The notes: generated by a model from the sequence alone, not told the origin. Shown: positions 50,902-60,827, numbered from the stretch's first letter. The stretch: 64,000 nt of DNA from Eubacteriales bacterium (GCA_029009055.1 JAQXJR010000001.1:80712-144711), one strand, 5' to 3'. Numbers and translations: made by a program.

Positions 50902-52425
50902 TTACTTAGTCTTAGCCTTAGCGCTCTTATAAATATTATCCTCTACCTTCTCCAGCATCATCTGATCTCTGAATCCGTTCTCCTCAGCGTACTTCTCCAG
51001 AGTCTCACCATACTGGCTCTTAAACTCAGACTCTGTCATGCCGGAGCTCTTAAGAAGGTCAGCCAGCTTCTTCTTATACTCCTTATCGGAGAGCTTTATG
51101 TTCTCTTCCTTTGCTATGGAGTAAAGGATCATCTTCTGCTTTACCACGCTCTTAGCGTATGTCTTAGCCTCGGACTTAAACTGCTTCTCTGTTACTCCCA
51201 TGTAGCTCTTCAGGAATGTCTTCCACTCCATACCGTATGACTTAGCCATGCTCTTATACTGATCTGTGATACGGTCAATCTCTGTGTCGATCTGAGCGTC
51301 AGGATATTTCTTAACCTTAGATGACTCTACGACCTGGCTCCAAAGAGTGTTCTTAACTGTAGTAGCGTTAGTGTTTTCCTGCTCCTTAACAAGCTCAGCC
51401 TTCACGGATGCCTCGTAGTCCTTCTTATTATCGTACTTAGAATTATCCTTTATGAAGTTTATGTCGTACTTAGGCGTTACAGTTACCTGCTTGGAGAGGA
51501 TAGTAACGACGAACTTTACCTTCTTACCCCGGAGTTTCTTCGTGGAGTAATCCTTAGGGAACTTAAGGTTCAGCGTTACCTTACTCCCGACCTTCTTACC
51601 GATGAGGCCGTCTTCGAAGCCATCGATCATGGTGCCGCTTCCTACTGTGAGTGGGTAGCTGTCCGATGAGCCTCTGTCGAATGTCTTACCGTTTATCGTG
51701 CCCTTAAAAGCGATCGTGATGGAGTCGCCCTTCTTCACGGTTCCGGTCTTAACAGTCTTAGTGGACTGCTTCGCCTTAACTCTGCTCTCTATCTCTGCCT
51801 GGACTTCCTTATCCGTGACTGTGACTTTCTGCTTAGTGTATGTCAAGCCCTTATATTTACCTACTGTGACATAGTTCTTAAGATTCAGCCACTTATAAGT
51901 GTTTCCGTCCTTATGCGCGACTACAGCAAAGCAGATACATGCCGCTACTGCTACGCAGGCGATGATGATACCTGTAATGGCCTTCTTACTGAGTTTCTTC
52001 TTCTCAGGAACAGGCGCGGCAGCTTCCTTCTCGGCCTTCTTAGATTTCTTATGCTTCTTCTCTGCTGCAGGCTTCTCTTCAGTTTCCTCAGCCTCTTCCT
52101 TCTCGGTCTCAGGCTCCTCGGCAGGCTCCTCAGCTTTCTCTTCTTCAGCAGTGGCTTCCTCAGCCTCGGTTTCCTCCGGAGTTTCAGTCTCTTCAGCTTC
52201 AGCCTCTTCAGGTGCCTCTGCCTCTTCTGTCTCTTCAGATTCAGCAGCTTCCTCCTGCGGCTCGTCAGCCTCAGTCTCTTCAGCGGCTTCTTCCGCCTCA
52301 ACCGGAGTTTCTTCCTCTTCCTGAGTTTCTGTCTCCTCAACCGCTGTCTCCTCGACCTCAGACGCTTCCTTATTTTCGTCCTCAACCGCGGAGTTTAAAT
52401 TCTTCTCGTCTTCATTAATACTCAT
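50902..52425 (-). CDS. Membrane-anchored trigger-factor-like protein (FKBP-type PPIase + TF C-terminal-like) with long acidic N-terminal region
   Basis: ~125 aa E/A/T-rich region, K-rich stretch, TM AITGIIIACVAVAACICFAVVA, FKBP-like GDSITIAFKGTINGKTFDRGSSDSYPLTVGSGTMIDGFEDGLIGKKVG, helical C-terminus. Confidence 0.85.
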   Translation of the reverse strand: MSINEDEKNLNSAVEDENKEASEVEETAVEETETQEEEETPVEAEEAAEETEADEPQEEAAESEETEEAEAPEEAEAEETETPEETEAEEATAEEEKAEEPAEEPETEKEEAEETEEKPAAEKKHKKSKKAEKEAAAPVPEKKKLSKKAITGIIIACVAVAACICFAVVAHKDGNTYKWLNLKNYVTVGKYKGLTYTKQKVTVTDKEVQAEIESRVKAKQSTKTVKTGTVKKGDSITIAFKGTINGKTFDRGSSDSYPLTVGSGTMIDGFEDGLIGKKVGSKVTLNLKFPKDYSTKKLRGKKVKFVVTILSKQVTVTPKYDINFIKDNSKYDNKKDYEASVKAELVKEQENTNATTVKNTLWSQVVESSKVKKYPDAQIDTEIDRITDQYKSMAKSYGMEWKTFLKSYMGVTEKQFKSEAKTYAKSVVKQKMILYSIAKEENIKLSDKEYKKKLADLLKSSGMTESEFKSQYGETLEKYAEENGFRDQMMLEKVEDNIYKSAKAKTK

Positions 52426-52652
52426 TAGTTTGTCTCCCTAAAGCGATAATACGATGATTTAAATCTTATCATCGAAAATGAGTTTTTTCAACGAAAGGCA
52501 CCCGTTTTCACATATTTACCACAAAAATTCATTTTTTATCCAACTTTATTTATCTGGCCCCCGCCCGGGGAAAATCGCAGGTTTAACGGCTTTGCTGCAT
52601 GAAAAACCGCGTATTCATCGAGCAAAGCCTGCCTTCGCACATGCCTCCGGCA

Positions 52653-53441
52653 TCACCACTGGCTCAGATCCGCCAGCACATCGTCGAAAGCGTAGTTCAG
52701 GTATCTCTTATCGTGGCAGTCGCTGGAGATGATGACATTGCAACCCAGCCTATCTATCTCCGCGAGAAGTGGGAGCGAAGGGTAAGGCGCCGTGCGGTAA
52801 CCCTTAGCCATAGCCCCGGTATTTACTTCGAAAACAGGCTTCTTAAACGGGTTCGTGGATACGAGTTCATCTATAGCGTACAGGGCTGCTTGTCTGTAGT
52901 TCTCATTATCCTCATCGAACTCCCTACTGCCCTCATTGAATTTCATCACCAGATCGAAATGCGCTATGATGTCGCAGTCCATGTCTCTAAGCAGGTTAGC
53001 TTCCTGGCTGTAATAACACTCGTAGTAGCGCTCCCAGCTGCCGCCGAATTTTCGCTCCACCGTGTCGTTCACGATCTCCTCTGTATCGTCCACAGCGTAG
53101 AAGCCGTCGTCCAGCTTCAGGTAATGGTTCGCGCCGATGACGAAATCGTAATCGTAACCATCGTCCTCGCTGTAGTGATCTCGCTCCAGGCCCAGTTTTA
53201 TATCTATCTGCCCGCTGTACTTATCCTTAAGCCGCAGGATCTCATCCCTATACGCCTTCGTGCCATCAGGGCTCATGCAGGATTCCTTATCGAATTCAAC
53301 ATAACTATGGCCGGAAAAGCCGAGCGCCGTGAAACCCAGCTCTAAAGCCCTCCGGATCATTTCTTCCGGCGTGTCTTTACCATCGCAGTATGTGGAATGT
53401 GTGTGATAGTTAGAAAGGCCGTCTCTATTGATTATGTACAT
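52653..53441 (-). CDS. hisK: PHP-family histidinol-phosphatase
   Basis: NYHTHSTYCDGKDTPEEMIRRALELGFTALGFSGHS; adjacent to the his operon. Confidence 0.88.
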   Translation of the reverse strand: MYIINRDGLSNYHTHSTYCDGKDTPEEMIRRALELGFTALGFSGHSYVEFDKESCMSPDGTKAYRDEILRLKDKYSGQIDIKLGLERDHYSEDDGYDYDFVIGANHYLKLDDGFYAVDDTEEIVNDTVERKFGGSWERYYECYYSQEANLLRDMDCDIIAHFDLVMKFNEGSREFDEDNENYRQAALYAIDELVSTNPFKKPVFEVNTGAMAKGYRTAPYPSLPLLAEIDRLGCNVIISSDCHDKRYLNYAFDDVLADLSQW

Positions 53442-53464
53442 TTACCTTAAATCCCCCTTTTACC

Positions 53465-53515
53465 CGAAAAAAGCTGCCTCTAAAGGTCATATACCGACCC
53501 CCGAGGCAGCCTATA
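53465..53515 (-). terminator. Terminator between hisI and hisK
   Basis: Minus GGCTGCCTCGGGGGTCGG..GAGGCAGCTTTTTT. Confidence 0.8.
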
Positions 53516-53581
53516 AATCTAAAAATATACGGTCATGTGTCGAAGCCGGCTGCCTGTCAGCTCCGCTCGCCCGCGTTCTGA

Positions 53582-54025
53582 TCAGTCAACCAACTCTTCT
53601 GTTATATCTCCGGCGCTTTTACCTTCGGCCTTCATCCTCTTCTTAAGCTCCGCCATGAGCTCATCCGTAGGCACGTCAGCTAAAGCCGCGCTCTTATCGA
53701 CATCCCCGACTAACGGGTATTCGAAGCAGGAATCCGTCCCCATATGGCAGGCCGGACCGTCCTTATTCACGATCACGACCAGGGCGTCCCTGTCGCAGTC
53801 AGCTATGATGCTGACCACATGCTGGAAATTCCCGGACGTCTCGCCCTTCCTCCACAGCACCTTCCTGTGCCTGGACCAGAAGCAGGTCTTACCCTCCTTC
53901 AGCGTGATATCCAGGCTCTCCCTGTTCATATAAGCGACAGTCAGTACCCTCTTAGATGTAGCGTCCTGCACTATGGCCGGGATGAGCCCCCTGTCGTCGA
54001 AAACCAGTTCGTCGATATCGATCAT
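53582..54025 (-). CDS. hisI: Phosphoribosyl-AMP cyclohydrolase (HisI only, no HisE domain)
   Basis: RVLTVAYMNRESLDITLKEGKTCFWSRHRKVLWRKGETSGNFQHV; start moved to MIDIDELV. Confidence 0.95.
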   Translation of the reverse strand: MIDIDELVFDDRGLIPAIVQDATSKRVLTVAYMNRESLDITLKEGKTCFWSRHRKVLWRKGETSGNFQHVVSIIADCDRDALVVIVNKDGPACHMGTDSCFEYPLVGDVDKSAALADVPTDELMAELKKRMKAEGKSAGDITEELVD

Positions 54026-54138
54026 ATCTTTCTCCCAGCAAAAGGATCCCGGCGCGCTCGGCTCTGCCGCGAGCTGCTCACGCTGCACCGGCGCCCGGAG
54101 GCGCCCAGCTCGTGCTCCCTTTGCAAATTCAACAAAAA

Positions 54139-54897
54139 TTAAAGTCTTACGTTTATGCCGGCTTCTGCCATGCTCTTCTTCAGGTCAGGTATGGTCACCT
54201 CGCCGAAGTGGAATATGGATGCCGCGAGCCCAGCGTCTATGTCAGGTATGGCCTTAAACAGGTCTATGAAGTCCTGGATGCCGCCGGCTCCTCCCGAGGC
54301 GATGACAGGTATATCCACTGCGTCCTCTACCCTCTTAAGCAGCTCTATGTCGAATCCGGTCTTCACGCCGTCTGTGTCCATGCTGTTAACCACGAGTTCG
54401 CCGGCGCCCGATCTAACGCCGTTCTTTATCCACTCTATGGCGTCCATTCCCGTGTCCTCGCGGCCACCGTTCTTAAATACGTGGAATTCACCGTCTACGC
54501 GCTTTACATCGACGGAAAGCGTCACGCACTGACTGCCGTAGATCTCAGCCGCCCTTCCGATAAGGCTCGGATCCTTAATGGCTCCTGAGTTCACGGACAC
54601 CTTATCGGCGCCGCAGTCCAGCACGCGCTTGAAATCGTCGACAGTGTTTATGCCGCCTCCGACCGTGAGCGGGATGAATATGGTGGACGCAACTTCACGA
54701 AGCGTATCTGTGAACAGCTTACGTCCCTCGGCTGACGCCGTTATATCGTAGAAAACCAGCTCGTCAGCGCCGTTCTCGCTGTAGTAGCGTCCGAGCTCCA
54801 CAGGGGAGTTTACATCCGCCAGACCCTTAAAATTAACACCTTTAACTACCCTGCCGTTCTTAACGTCCAGGCATGGAATTATTCTTTTCGTAATCAT
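54139..54897 (-). CDS. hisF: Imidazole glycerol phosphate synthase subunit HisF
   Basis: MITKRIIPCLDVKNGRVVKGVNFKGL. Confidence 0.98.
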   Translation of the reverse strand: MITKRIIPCLDVKNGRVVKGVNFKGLADVNSPVELGRYYSENGADELVFYDITASAEGRKLFTDTLREVASTIFIPLTVGGGINTVDDFKRVLDCGADKVSVNSGAIKDPSLIGRAAEIYGSQCVTLSVDVKRVDGEFHVFKNGGREDTGMDAIEWIKNGVRSGAGELVVNSMDTDGVKTGFDIELLKRVEDAVDIPVIASGGAGGIQDFIDLFKAIPDIDAGLAASIFHFGEVTIPDLKKSMAEAGINVRL

Positions 54898-54906
54898 CTC
54901 TAAATC

Positions 54907-55629
54907 TTATTTAGAAAATTTCTCCAGAACTTCTGAGAGGTCGAGGGCTCCTGTGTAGAGCGCGCGGCCGATGATAGCTCCATCGACACCGATGTCGTTA
55001 AGCTTCTCGAGGTCTTCCATATCTGATATGCCGCCGGACGCGATGATATCCACGTATCCGCCGTAATCAGCTACGAGCTTCTTATAAAGCTCGACGTTCG
55101 TTCCCTCCATAGCTCCATCCTTACCGATGTCTGTGCAGATAATAGTGCTTACACCGTCGTCGATCAGGTTCTGGAACATATCGTCCACAGTCTTCTCAGT
55201 AACGTTAGTCCAGCCGTCTATGGCCACCTTAACGCCTGTGATGTCGACGCCGACAGCTACACTCTTACCGTGCTTCTTTATCATTCTAGCCGTAAATTCA
55301 GGATCCTTAACAGCCATGGTACCGATGATGACTCTGAGAGCCCCCATCATGGCATAGTTAACGATGATCTCCTCGTTTCTGATGCCCCCTCCGATCTCTA
55401 CCTTAAGTCCTGTTCCTTCTATGATTTCCTTTATGGCCTTAAGGTTAGGCTGAGATCCTCCGATAGCTCCGTCCAGGTCGACTACGTGGAGATACTCCGC
55501 GCCGGCTTCCTCGAACTCATGAGCTACCTCTAAAGGGTCTTCGCCATAGACTGTCATCTGGTTATAATCGCCCTTAAGCAGACGAACCACTTCTCCGCCA
55601 CGCAGATCAATTGCCGGAAAAATTTTCAT
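54907..55629 (-). CDS. hisA: ProFAR isomerase HisA
   Basis: MKIFPAIDLRGGEVVRLLKGDYNQMTVYGEDPLEVA. Confidence 0.98.
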   Translation of the reverse strand: MKIFPAIDLRGGEVVRLLKGDYNQMTVYGEDPLEVAHEFEEAGAEYLHVVDLDGAIGGSQPNLKAIKEIIEGTGLKVEIGGGIRNEEIIVNYAMMGALRVIIGTMAVKDPEFTARMIKKHGKSVAVGVDITGVKVAIDGWTNVTEKTVDDMFQNLIDDGVSTIICTDIGKDGAMEGTNVELYKKLVADYGGYVDIIASGGISDMEDLEKLNDIGVDGAIIGRALYTGALDLSEVLEKFSK

Positions 55630-55639
55630 AAATAACCCC

Positions 55640-56257
55640 CTAAATTTCGCAAAAAGCTCTAAGAATATTCATACCTACCTCTCCACTCTTCTCAGGGTGG
55701 AACTGCAGGCCGAAAACATTTTCATTCTGTACGGCAGCTGTAACAGGCTGTCCGTACTCCGTCGAGGCTATCGTGCTCTCATCGCATTCCGACGCGTAGT
55801 AGGAATGGACGAAATAAACGAAGCTGCCCTCATCAATATACTTAAATATCGGGCTCTTCTCCTTCCCTTCCGGGAACTTAAGATAATTCCACCCGATATG
55901 CGGTATCTTATAATTATCCGGGACATAGCCCCTGAGTGGGACCACGCTTCCCTTCACGAGTCCGAGTCCCTCGTGCTCTCCGAACTCCAGGCTCTTATCG
56001 AACAGGAGCTGCATGCCGAGACATATGCCCATTAAAGGCTTCCCGGCTTTAGCGGCATCCTTCACTGCCTGATCCAGGCCTGTGGCCTTAAGTTTCTCCG
56101 CCGCGTCAGCGAAAGCGCCGACACCCGGCAGGATGACTCTGTCCGCATTCCTGATCTTCTCAGCGTCGCCCGTCAATTCAACTTCCTGCCCTATCATTCC
56201 GAATGAGCTGTAAAGTGAAAAGATGTTACCGACGCCATAATCAACTATCGCGATCAT
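55640..56257 (-). CDS. hisH: Imidazole glycerol phosphate synthase subunit HisH
   Basis: MIAIVDYGVGNIFSLYSSF, MGICLGMQLLF, FGLQFHPEKSG; TAGGAGG RBS. Confidence 0.97.
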   Translation of the reverse strand: MIAIVDYGVGNIFSLYSSFGMIGQEVELTGDAEKIRNADRVILPGVGAFADAAEKLKATGLDQAVKDAAKAGKPLMGICLGMQLLFDKSLEFGEHEGLGLVKGSVVPLRGYVPDNYKIPHIGWNYLKFPEGKEKSPIFKYIDEGSFVYFVHSYYASECDESTIASTEYGQPVTAAVQNENVFGLQFHPEKSGEVGMNILRAFCEI

Positions 56258-56267
56258 GGTAATCCTC

Positions 56268-56861
56268 CTATAAGACCCCCTTAGTAGAAGGGATCTCATC
56301 CGCATGTTTTTCATCTATGGCTGTGGCGTGGCCCATGACCCTGCCGAAAGCCTTAAACATGGCTTCGATGATATGGTGCGTGTTCTCCCCGGAGAATTCC
56401 TTAAAGTGCACGGCCATCTCCGCGTGCCTTACGAATCCCAGGAAAAACTCTTTCACTAATTCGGTGTCGAAGTCTCCGACCTTAGCCTGAGGCATGGTGA
56501 CATCGAATCCAAGCGCTGCTCTTCCGGATACATCTACAGCGCAGAGCATTAACGTTTCGTCCATCGGCAGGACTATATCGGCGTACCTGTAGATCCCGGC
56601 TCTGTCGTCCAGCGCCTGCCTGAACGCGTCGCCCAGGGCTATACCGATATCTTCCACGGAATGATGATAATCCACATCTATGTCCCCGTTACATGTGAGA
56701 TCCAGGTCGAAGCGGCCGTGACCGGCGAAGAGCTCCAGCATATGGTTCATGAAACCGCATCCTGTCTCGATAGAATAATCACCCTTACCATCCAGGTCCA
56801 GGGTCAGGGAGATCTCAGTCTCCGCTGTATTTCTTACTATCTCGACTCTTCTCATGATCAC
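56268..56861 (-). CDS. hisB: Imidazoleglycerol-phosphate dehydratase
   Basis: TGCGFMNHMLELFAGHGRFDLDLTCNGDIDVDYHHSVEDIGIALG. Confidence 0.98.
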   Translation of the reverse strand: MIMRRVEIVRNTAETEISLTLDLDGKGDYSIETGCGFMNHMLELFAGHGRFDLDLTCNGDIDVDYHHSVEDIGIALGDAFRQALDDRAGIYRYADIVLPMDETLMLCAVDVSGRAALGFDVTMPQAKVGDFDTELVKEFFLGFVRHAEMAVHFKEFSGENTHHIIEAMFKAFGRVMGHATAIDEKHADEIPSTKGVL

Positions 56862-57925
56862 TCACCCTGCTTTCCGAGTATCTCCTTAACGGTATCGATA
56901 AAAATGGACATATCTTCCCTTTTACCAATAGTTATTCTATTGTAATTACTTATGCGTTCATTGTCAAAGTGTCTGACGAGGATTTTTCTATCTTTTAACT
57001 GTGTATACAGACTTTCTCCCGATATATCCGGGGAAGAAGCGAATATAAAGTTCGTTTTCGAAGGAATGACATAGAATCCAAGTTTTTTCAGTTCTTCTGT
57101 CGTCCACTCCCTGGTCTCGGCGATCTTCTTACAGTTCTCCATGTAATAATCATCCTCTTCCAGAGCTGTGATGCCTATCTCAGCTGTAGTCCTGTTCACG
57201 CTGTAAGGGTTCATGGAGAACTTAAGCTTCTCCAGGTCCTTAATGAGCCCCTCCGAAGCCACAGCGAATCCCAGTCTCGCTCCCGCCAGGCTCCTGGATT
57301 TAGAGTATGTGCAGCAGACGATCAGGTTATCGTATTCCTTAGTCAGAGGGATATAGCTGGTGCCGCCGAAATCGGCGTAAGCCTGGTCTATAAGGACGAC
57401 ATGGTCGCTGTTGCTCTCTATGATCTTCCTGATGTCGGATGTCAGAAGCTCCAGTCCCGTAGGCGCGTTTGGATCTGCTATGACTACCATCTTCCCTGTG
57501 TTCAGGTAGTCATTCACGTCTATTGTGAAGTCGTCTTTAAGCTTCTTCGTCTCGAAAGGCTGGCCTATGAAGCCGGCGAACACGTCGTAGAAACCGTAAG
57601 TTATGTCCGGGAATACCAGGCCGTCCTGACCGAATGCCATGAAGGACACATACAAGATGTCGTCAGACCCATTAGCGCAGAAGACGTTAGTCGGCTCCAC
57701 ACCATATCTCTTTGCTAGAGCCTGCTTGAGAGCCCTCAGGTCAGGGTCAGGGTACAGCCTCAGCCTCTTCGCGTTCTCAGGGTCGCAAGCCTTAGCCCGT
57801 GTCAAAGGCCCCGGCGGATACGGAGACTCATTCGTGTTCAGCTTTATATACTCGCCCGCCTTAGGCTGCTCGCCCGGCGTGTACTCCTGAAAATCCTTAA
57901 ACTTCTCATTCAGAAACTTACTCAT
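56858..57925 (-). CDS. hisC: Histidinol-phosphate aminotransferase
   Basis: YIKLNTNESPYPPGP, IADPNAPTG, YSKSRSLAGARLGFAVAS. Confidence 0.96.
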   Translation of the reverse strand: MSKFLNEKFKDFQEYTPGEQPKAGEYIKLNTNESPYPPGPLTRAKACDPENAKRLRLYPDPDLRALKQALAKRYGVEPTNVFCANGSDDILYVSFMAFGQDGLVFPDITYGFYDVFAGFIGQPFETKKLKDDFTIDVNDYLNTGKMVVIADPNAPTGLELLTSDIRKIIESNSDHVVLIDQAYADFGGTSYIPLTKEYDNLIVCCTYSKSRSLAGARLGFAVASEGLIKDLEKLKFSMNPYSVNRTTAEIGITALEEDDYYMENCKKIAETREWTTEELKKLGFYVIPSKTNFIFASSPDISGESLYTQLKDRKILVRHFDNERISNYNRITIGKREDMSIFIDTVKEILGKQGE

Positions 57926-58569
57926 TTACTCTCTCCCTTACCCCAGAGCTCAGCCGCGAGTGCGTCGCGGAGAGCCACTATCTCTTCTGTCTTGAACTGG
58001 AATGACGCTTTATTAGCTATGAGCCTGGCGCTGATCTGGACTATGGTCTCTACGACTTCCAGGTCGTTCTCCCTGAGCGTCGTTCCCGTCTCGACTATAT
58101 CGACTATAACGTCCGACAGGCCTACTATCGGGGCCAGCTCTATGGATCCGTGCAGCTCTATTATGTCTATGTCGCGGTTCTCGCCGTCGAAGTATGTCCT
58201 GGCTATGTTAGGGAACTTCGTCGCCACGCGCAAAGTCCTTTCTGAGTTTTCGTGCCAGCCCTTCGGCGCGGCTTCTGCCATGCGGCATTTACCGATCCCC
58301 AGGTCCATGAGCTCGTAGACATCCGGCTCGTGCTCCAGTATTATGTCTTCCCCAGCTATGCCGACGTCAGCCGCGCCCCTTTCAACGTATATGGTGACGT
58401 CTGACGGCTTTACCTGGAAAAACCTTATTTTCTTATCTTCATTAACTAAGACCAGCTTCCTGTTATCGTCGGAAGGCTCTTCGTAGCCGTAGCCGGACTT
58501 CCTGAGCAGGTCATTTACTTTCTTACCCAGTCTCCCCTTAGGCAGGGCTATGTTTATCCACTTATCCAA
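57922..58569 (-). CDS. hisG: ATP phosphoribosyltransferase, short form
   Basis: INIALPKGRLGKKVNDLLRKSGY, ADVGIAGEDIILE, GLSDVIVDIVETGTTLRENDL; paired with hisZ. Confidence 0.97.
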   Translation of the reverse strand: MDKWINIALPKGRLGKKVNDLLRKSGYGYEEPSDDNRKLVLVNEDKKIRFFQVKPSDVTIYVERGAADVGIAGEDIILEHEPDVYELMDLGIGKCRMAEAAPKGWHENSERTLRVATKFPNIARTYFDGENRDIDIIELHGSIELAPIVGLSDVIVDIVETGTTLRENDLEVVETIVQISARLIANKASFQFKTEEIVALRDALAAELWGKGESK

Positions 58570-59671
58570 TTCTCTCAGCCTCCCCGTCTTTCATTCTGTA
58601 CAGGTTCTTATACCTGAGCTTCTCCGGGACGGACCTCTCGACGGCGACATCCATGTCGCCGGAAAGCTTTGCTGCTGCCCTGGTCACATCCGCGGGATCG
58701 TCGTTCTCCCCGTATAGGAGCACGGTATCGATGTCGAAGCCCGGATCCTCGCTCTTCAGGTATTCCAGGTTATCGAGGTAGACGGCGAATCCTATGGCGC
58801 CGCCCTTCTTATCCATCCTCTTCATGAGCTTATTATAGCTGCCGCCGGAAAGTATGCTCTTAGGAACGCCCTCTATGAAGCCCTTAAACAAGATGCCGCT
58901 GTAGTAGTTCATGTCGTTTACTATGGAGAAATCTATCTTCACGTTATACGGAGTCGGGTCGGCGTCCAGGACTCCTATGACGGTCTCCAGCTCTTTCAGG
59001 CTCTCGCGGCCGGCTTCGCTGAAGTCTATGCTTTCCAAGCCCTTCAGCACTTCGTCCGGGGCTCCGTACGTGTTTATGATCGTGTTTACGTCATCGACCA
59101 CACGCGCCGGGATATCGTTCTCCTCAGCCGCAAGCGTGACGCCGGCCATGTTCTTCTGGCCTATGCATTTAATTATCGTCTCCTTCGCCTGGTCGTCTAT
59201 GTCCCTCAAGATGTCGAGGATCATGCCCATGTGGGAGATCTCGAGGACATAATCCTTACCGATGGTCTCGAGCGACTCTGCAGCAAGCTTCGTGACTTCC
59301 GCCACCTGGTATGTGTCTATGTCGCCCAGGCATTCCAGCCCGGTCTGGGTCATCTCTTTCTGGGCGCCGGACGGCTTCACCGCCCTGTATATGTTCTCGT
59401 TATAGAATATCTTCTCAGCGAAATTCGGTCTGTATCTATAGTTCTTCACTATGGAAAGCGTGAGGTCCGGCTTCAGGGCCATCATCCGCCCGGTCCCGTC
59501 GCTGAAGGCTATTATGCTGTCAGACGCGACGAAATCCTTATTTCTCAGGTACAGTTCGTATTCCTCGAATTTCCCCATCTTATATCTCGAATAGCCGTAT
59601 CTCCTGTACAAGGCCTGGAGAGACAGCATAGCGTCTTCTTCTTCGCTTATCTTATTTCTGTCTATCTTCAT
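58562..59671 (-). CDS. hisZ: ATP phosphoribosyltransferase regulatory subunit
   Basis: HisRS-like fold: RMMALKPDLTLSIVKNYR, FYNENIYRAVKPSGAQKEMTQTGLECLG. Confidence 0.93.
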   Translation of the reverse strand: MKIDRNKISEEEDAMLSLQALYRRYGYSRYKMGKFEEYELYLRNKDFVASDSIIAFSDGTGRMMALKPDLTLSIVKNYRYRPNFAEKIFYNENIYRAVKPSGAQKEMTQTGLECLGDIDTYQVAEVTKLAAESLETIGKDYVLEISHMGMILDILRDIDDQAKETIIKCIGQKNMAGVTLAAEENDIPARVVDDVNTIINTYGAPDEVLKGLESIDFSEAGRESLKELETVIGVLDADPTPYNVKIDFSIVNDMNYYSGILFKGFIEGVPKSILSGGSYNKLMKRMDKKGGAIGFAVYLDNLEYLKSEDPGFDIDTVLLYGENDDPADVTRAAAKLSGDMDVAVERSVPEKLRYKNLYRMKDGEAERIG

Positions 59672-59683
59672 TTCTCTTCCTCA

Positions 59684-59749
59684 CTACCTCTTACGTTCGG
59701 GCCGGATCGGCATTGCCATCCATTCAATTACCCAGCAAAGCCGCGTCAT
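59684..59749 (-). CDS. Short upstream ORF in the his leader (21 aa)
   Basis: MTRLCWVIEWMAMPIRPERKR*, preceded by GGAG and ending 12 nt before hisZ. Confidence 0.35.
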   Translation of the reverse strand: MTRLCWVIEWMAMPIRPERKR

Positions 59750-59887
59750 TGCTTTTTCTCCGAACAAATGAACATTTTACCACTAAAAGCCGGCCTTGTC
59801 TCTGCCCGGCGTGGCGCTTTTCTGTCCAATCAACCACATTTCGCAGCGGCATTTTCGTTTCAAAGCATAATTTCGTTGCACTTTATC

Positions 59888-59916
59888 AGTTTATCACGTT
59901 AAATCGATAAAATCAA
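59888..59916 (-). promoter_or_regulatory. Candidate his operon promoter
   Basis: Minus TTGATT-17 nt-TAAACT about 210 nt upstream of hisZ. Confidence 0.5.
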
Positions 59917-60796
59917 CAGTACTTACTCCATTATAAATGTAAATTTTACGTGTGACATCGACTCCATGATCAAACCCTCGGAATACATTTGTAAAATCTC
60001 ATCTCAAATCAGTGTAATTTTGCTAAATTAGCAAAAAAGTCCAGTTCTTCACGGATCGATGGAGGACAAAAAATCGAATGGATCTCAAGTCGTAGACTTC
60101 TAGGTTTGTAATCTTTTTCACCCCCAAATCAGCAAATAAGTCACAAAATGTAAATATTCATGTCCATTCACCGATATTAATTACAAGGCAGTTACCCCAC
60201 CGGACAATACCCACTTCACTTTCCAAACTTTCGAGGTGGCAACAGCACAACCACTTGCACACTTAGCTATGACTCACATCAACTGATAACCGCTTGATTG
60301 TATATGATCCAAGGGGACATTAAGAAAATTTCGGCGAAAATACTCCATAAATTCTTAAAGTTAGAAAGATACTAGCTTTCGAGCTATTTATTTCTAAATA
60401 GCCTTCGCCTAAGTATTAGAATCGCTGGCGGAATCGTGGCTAGCATGCGAACCGCTATAGAAATGTGCTTTGATACAAACGAAAAGTGGGTGTGATGCGC
60501 ATAAACATACATAACAACCCAGATATATACGTAGACGACAAGGTCATGTCGGCTTTGCTGGTGAAAAGAAGAGAGGATCTACACATCATTTAGAAAAATT
60601 ATGTCTGCGATTCATATTCATTCTAAGATTAAGAAAATAACAACCAATATCGCCGTTTTTTTCTAAATGAGTTATCGAGGACAGCTTTCCACAGCAAAGC
60701 GATTCCGCTAAGCAAAGCTAAGCAAAGCAAGCCTAGCAAGCCACTCTCAGTAAAATCATGTCCGCAAACCACTAGAAAAGGATAACTGCTTTCGCC

Positions 60797-60821
60797 ATCC
60801 CCCAGAAATCCGTGAAGAACC
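60797..60821 (-). repeat. Dispersed 25-bp stem-loop-associated repeat, copy 1
   Basis: Reverse complement is GGTTCTTCACGGATTTCTGGGGGAT, identical to 63860-63884. Confidence 0.85.
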
Positions 60822-60827
60822 AAATAA

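Noticed and set aside
51899-52418. Ser- or Leu/Arg-rich ORFs on both strands
   Set aside because: Frame-shifted or antisense readings of the Glu-rich low-complexity segment of the trigger-factor-like gene.
52599-53345. 248-aa plus-strand ORF
   Set aside because: Antisense to the PHP histidinol-phosphatase.
59231-59902. 223-aa plus-strand ORF
   Set aside because: Antisense to hisZ and its leader.
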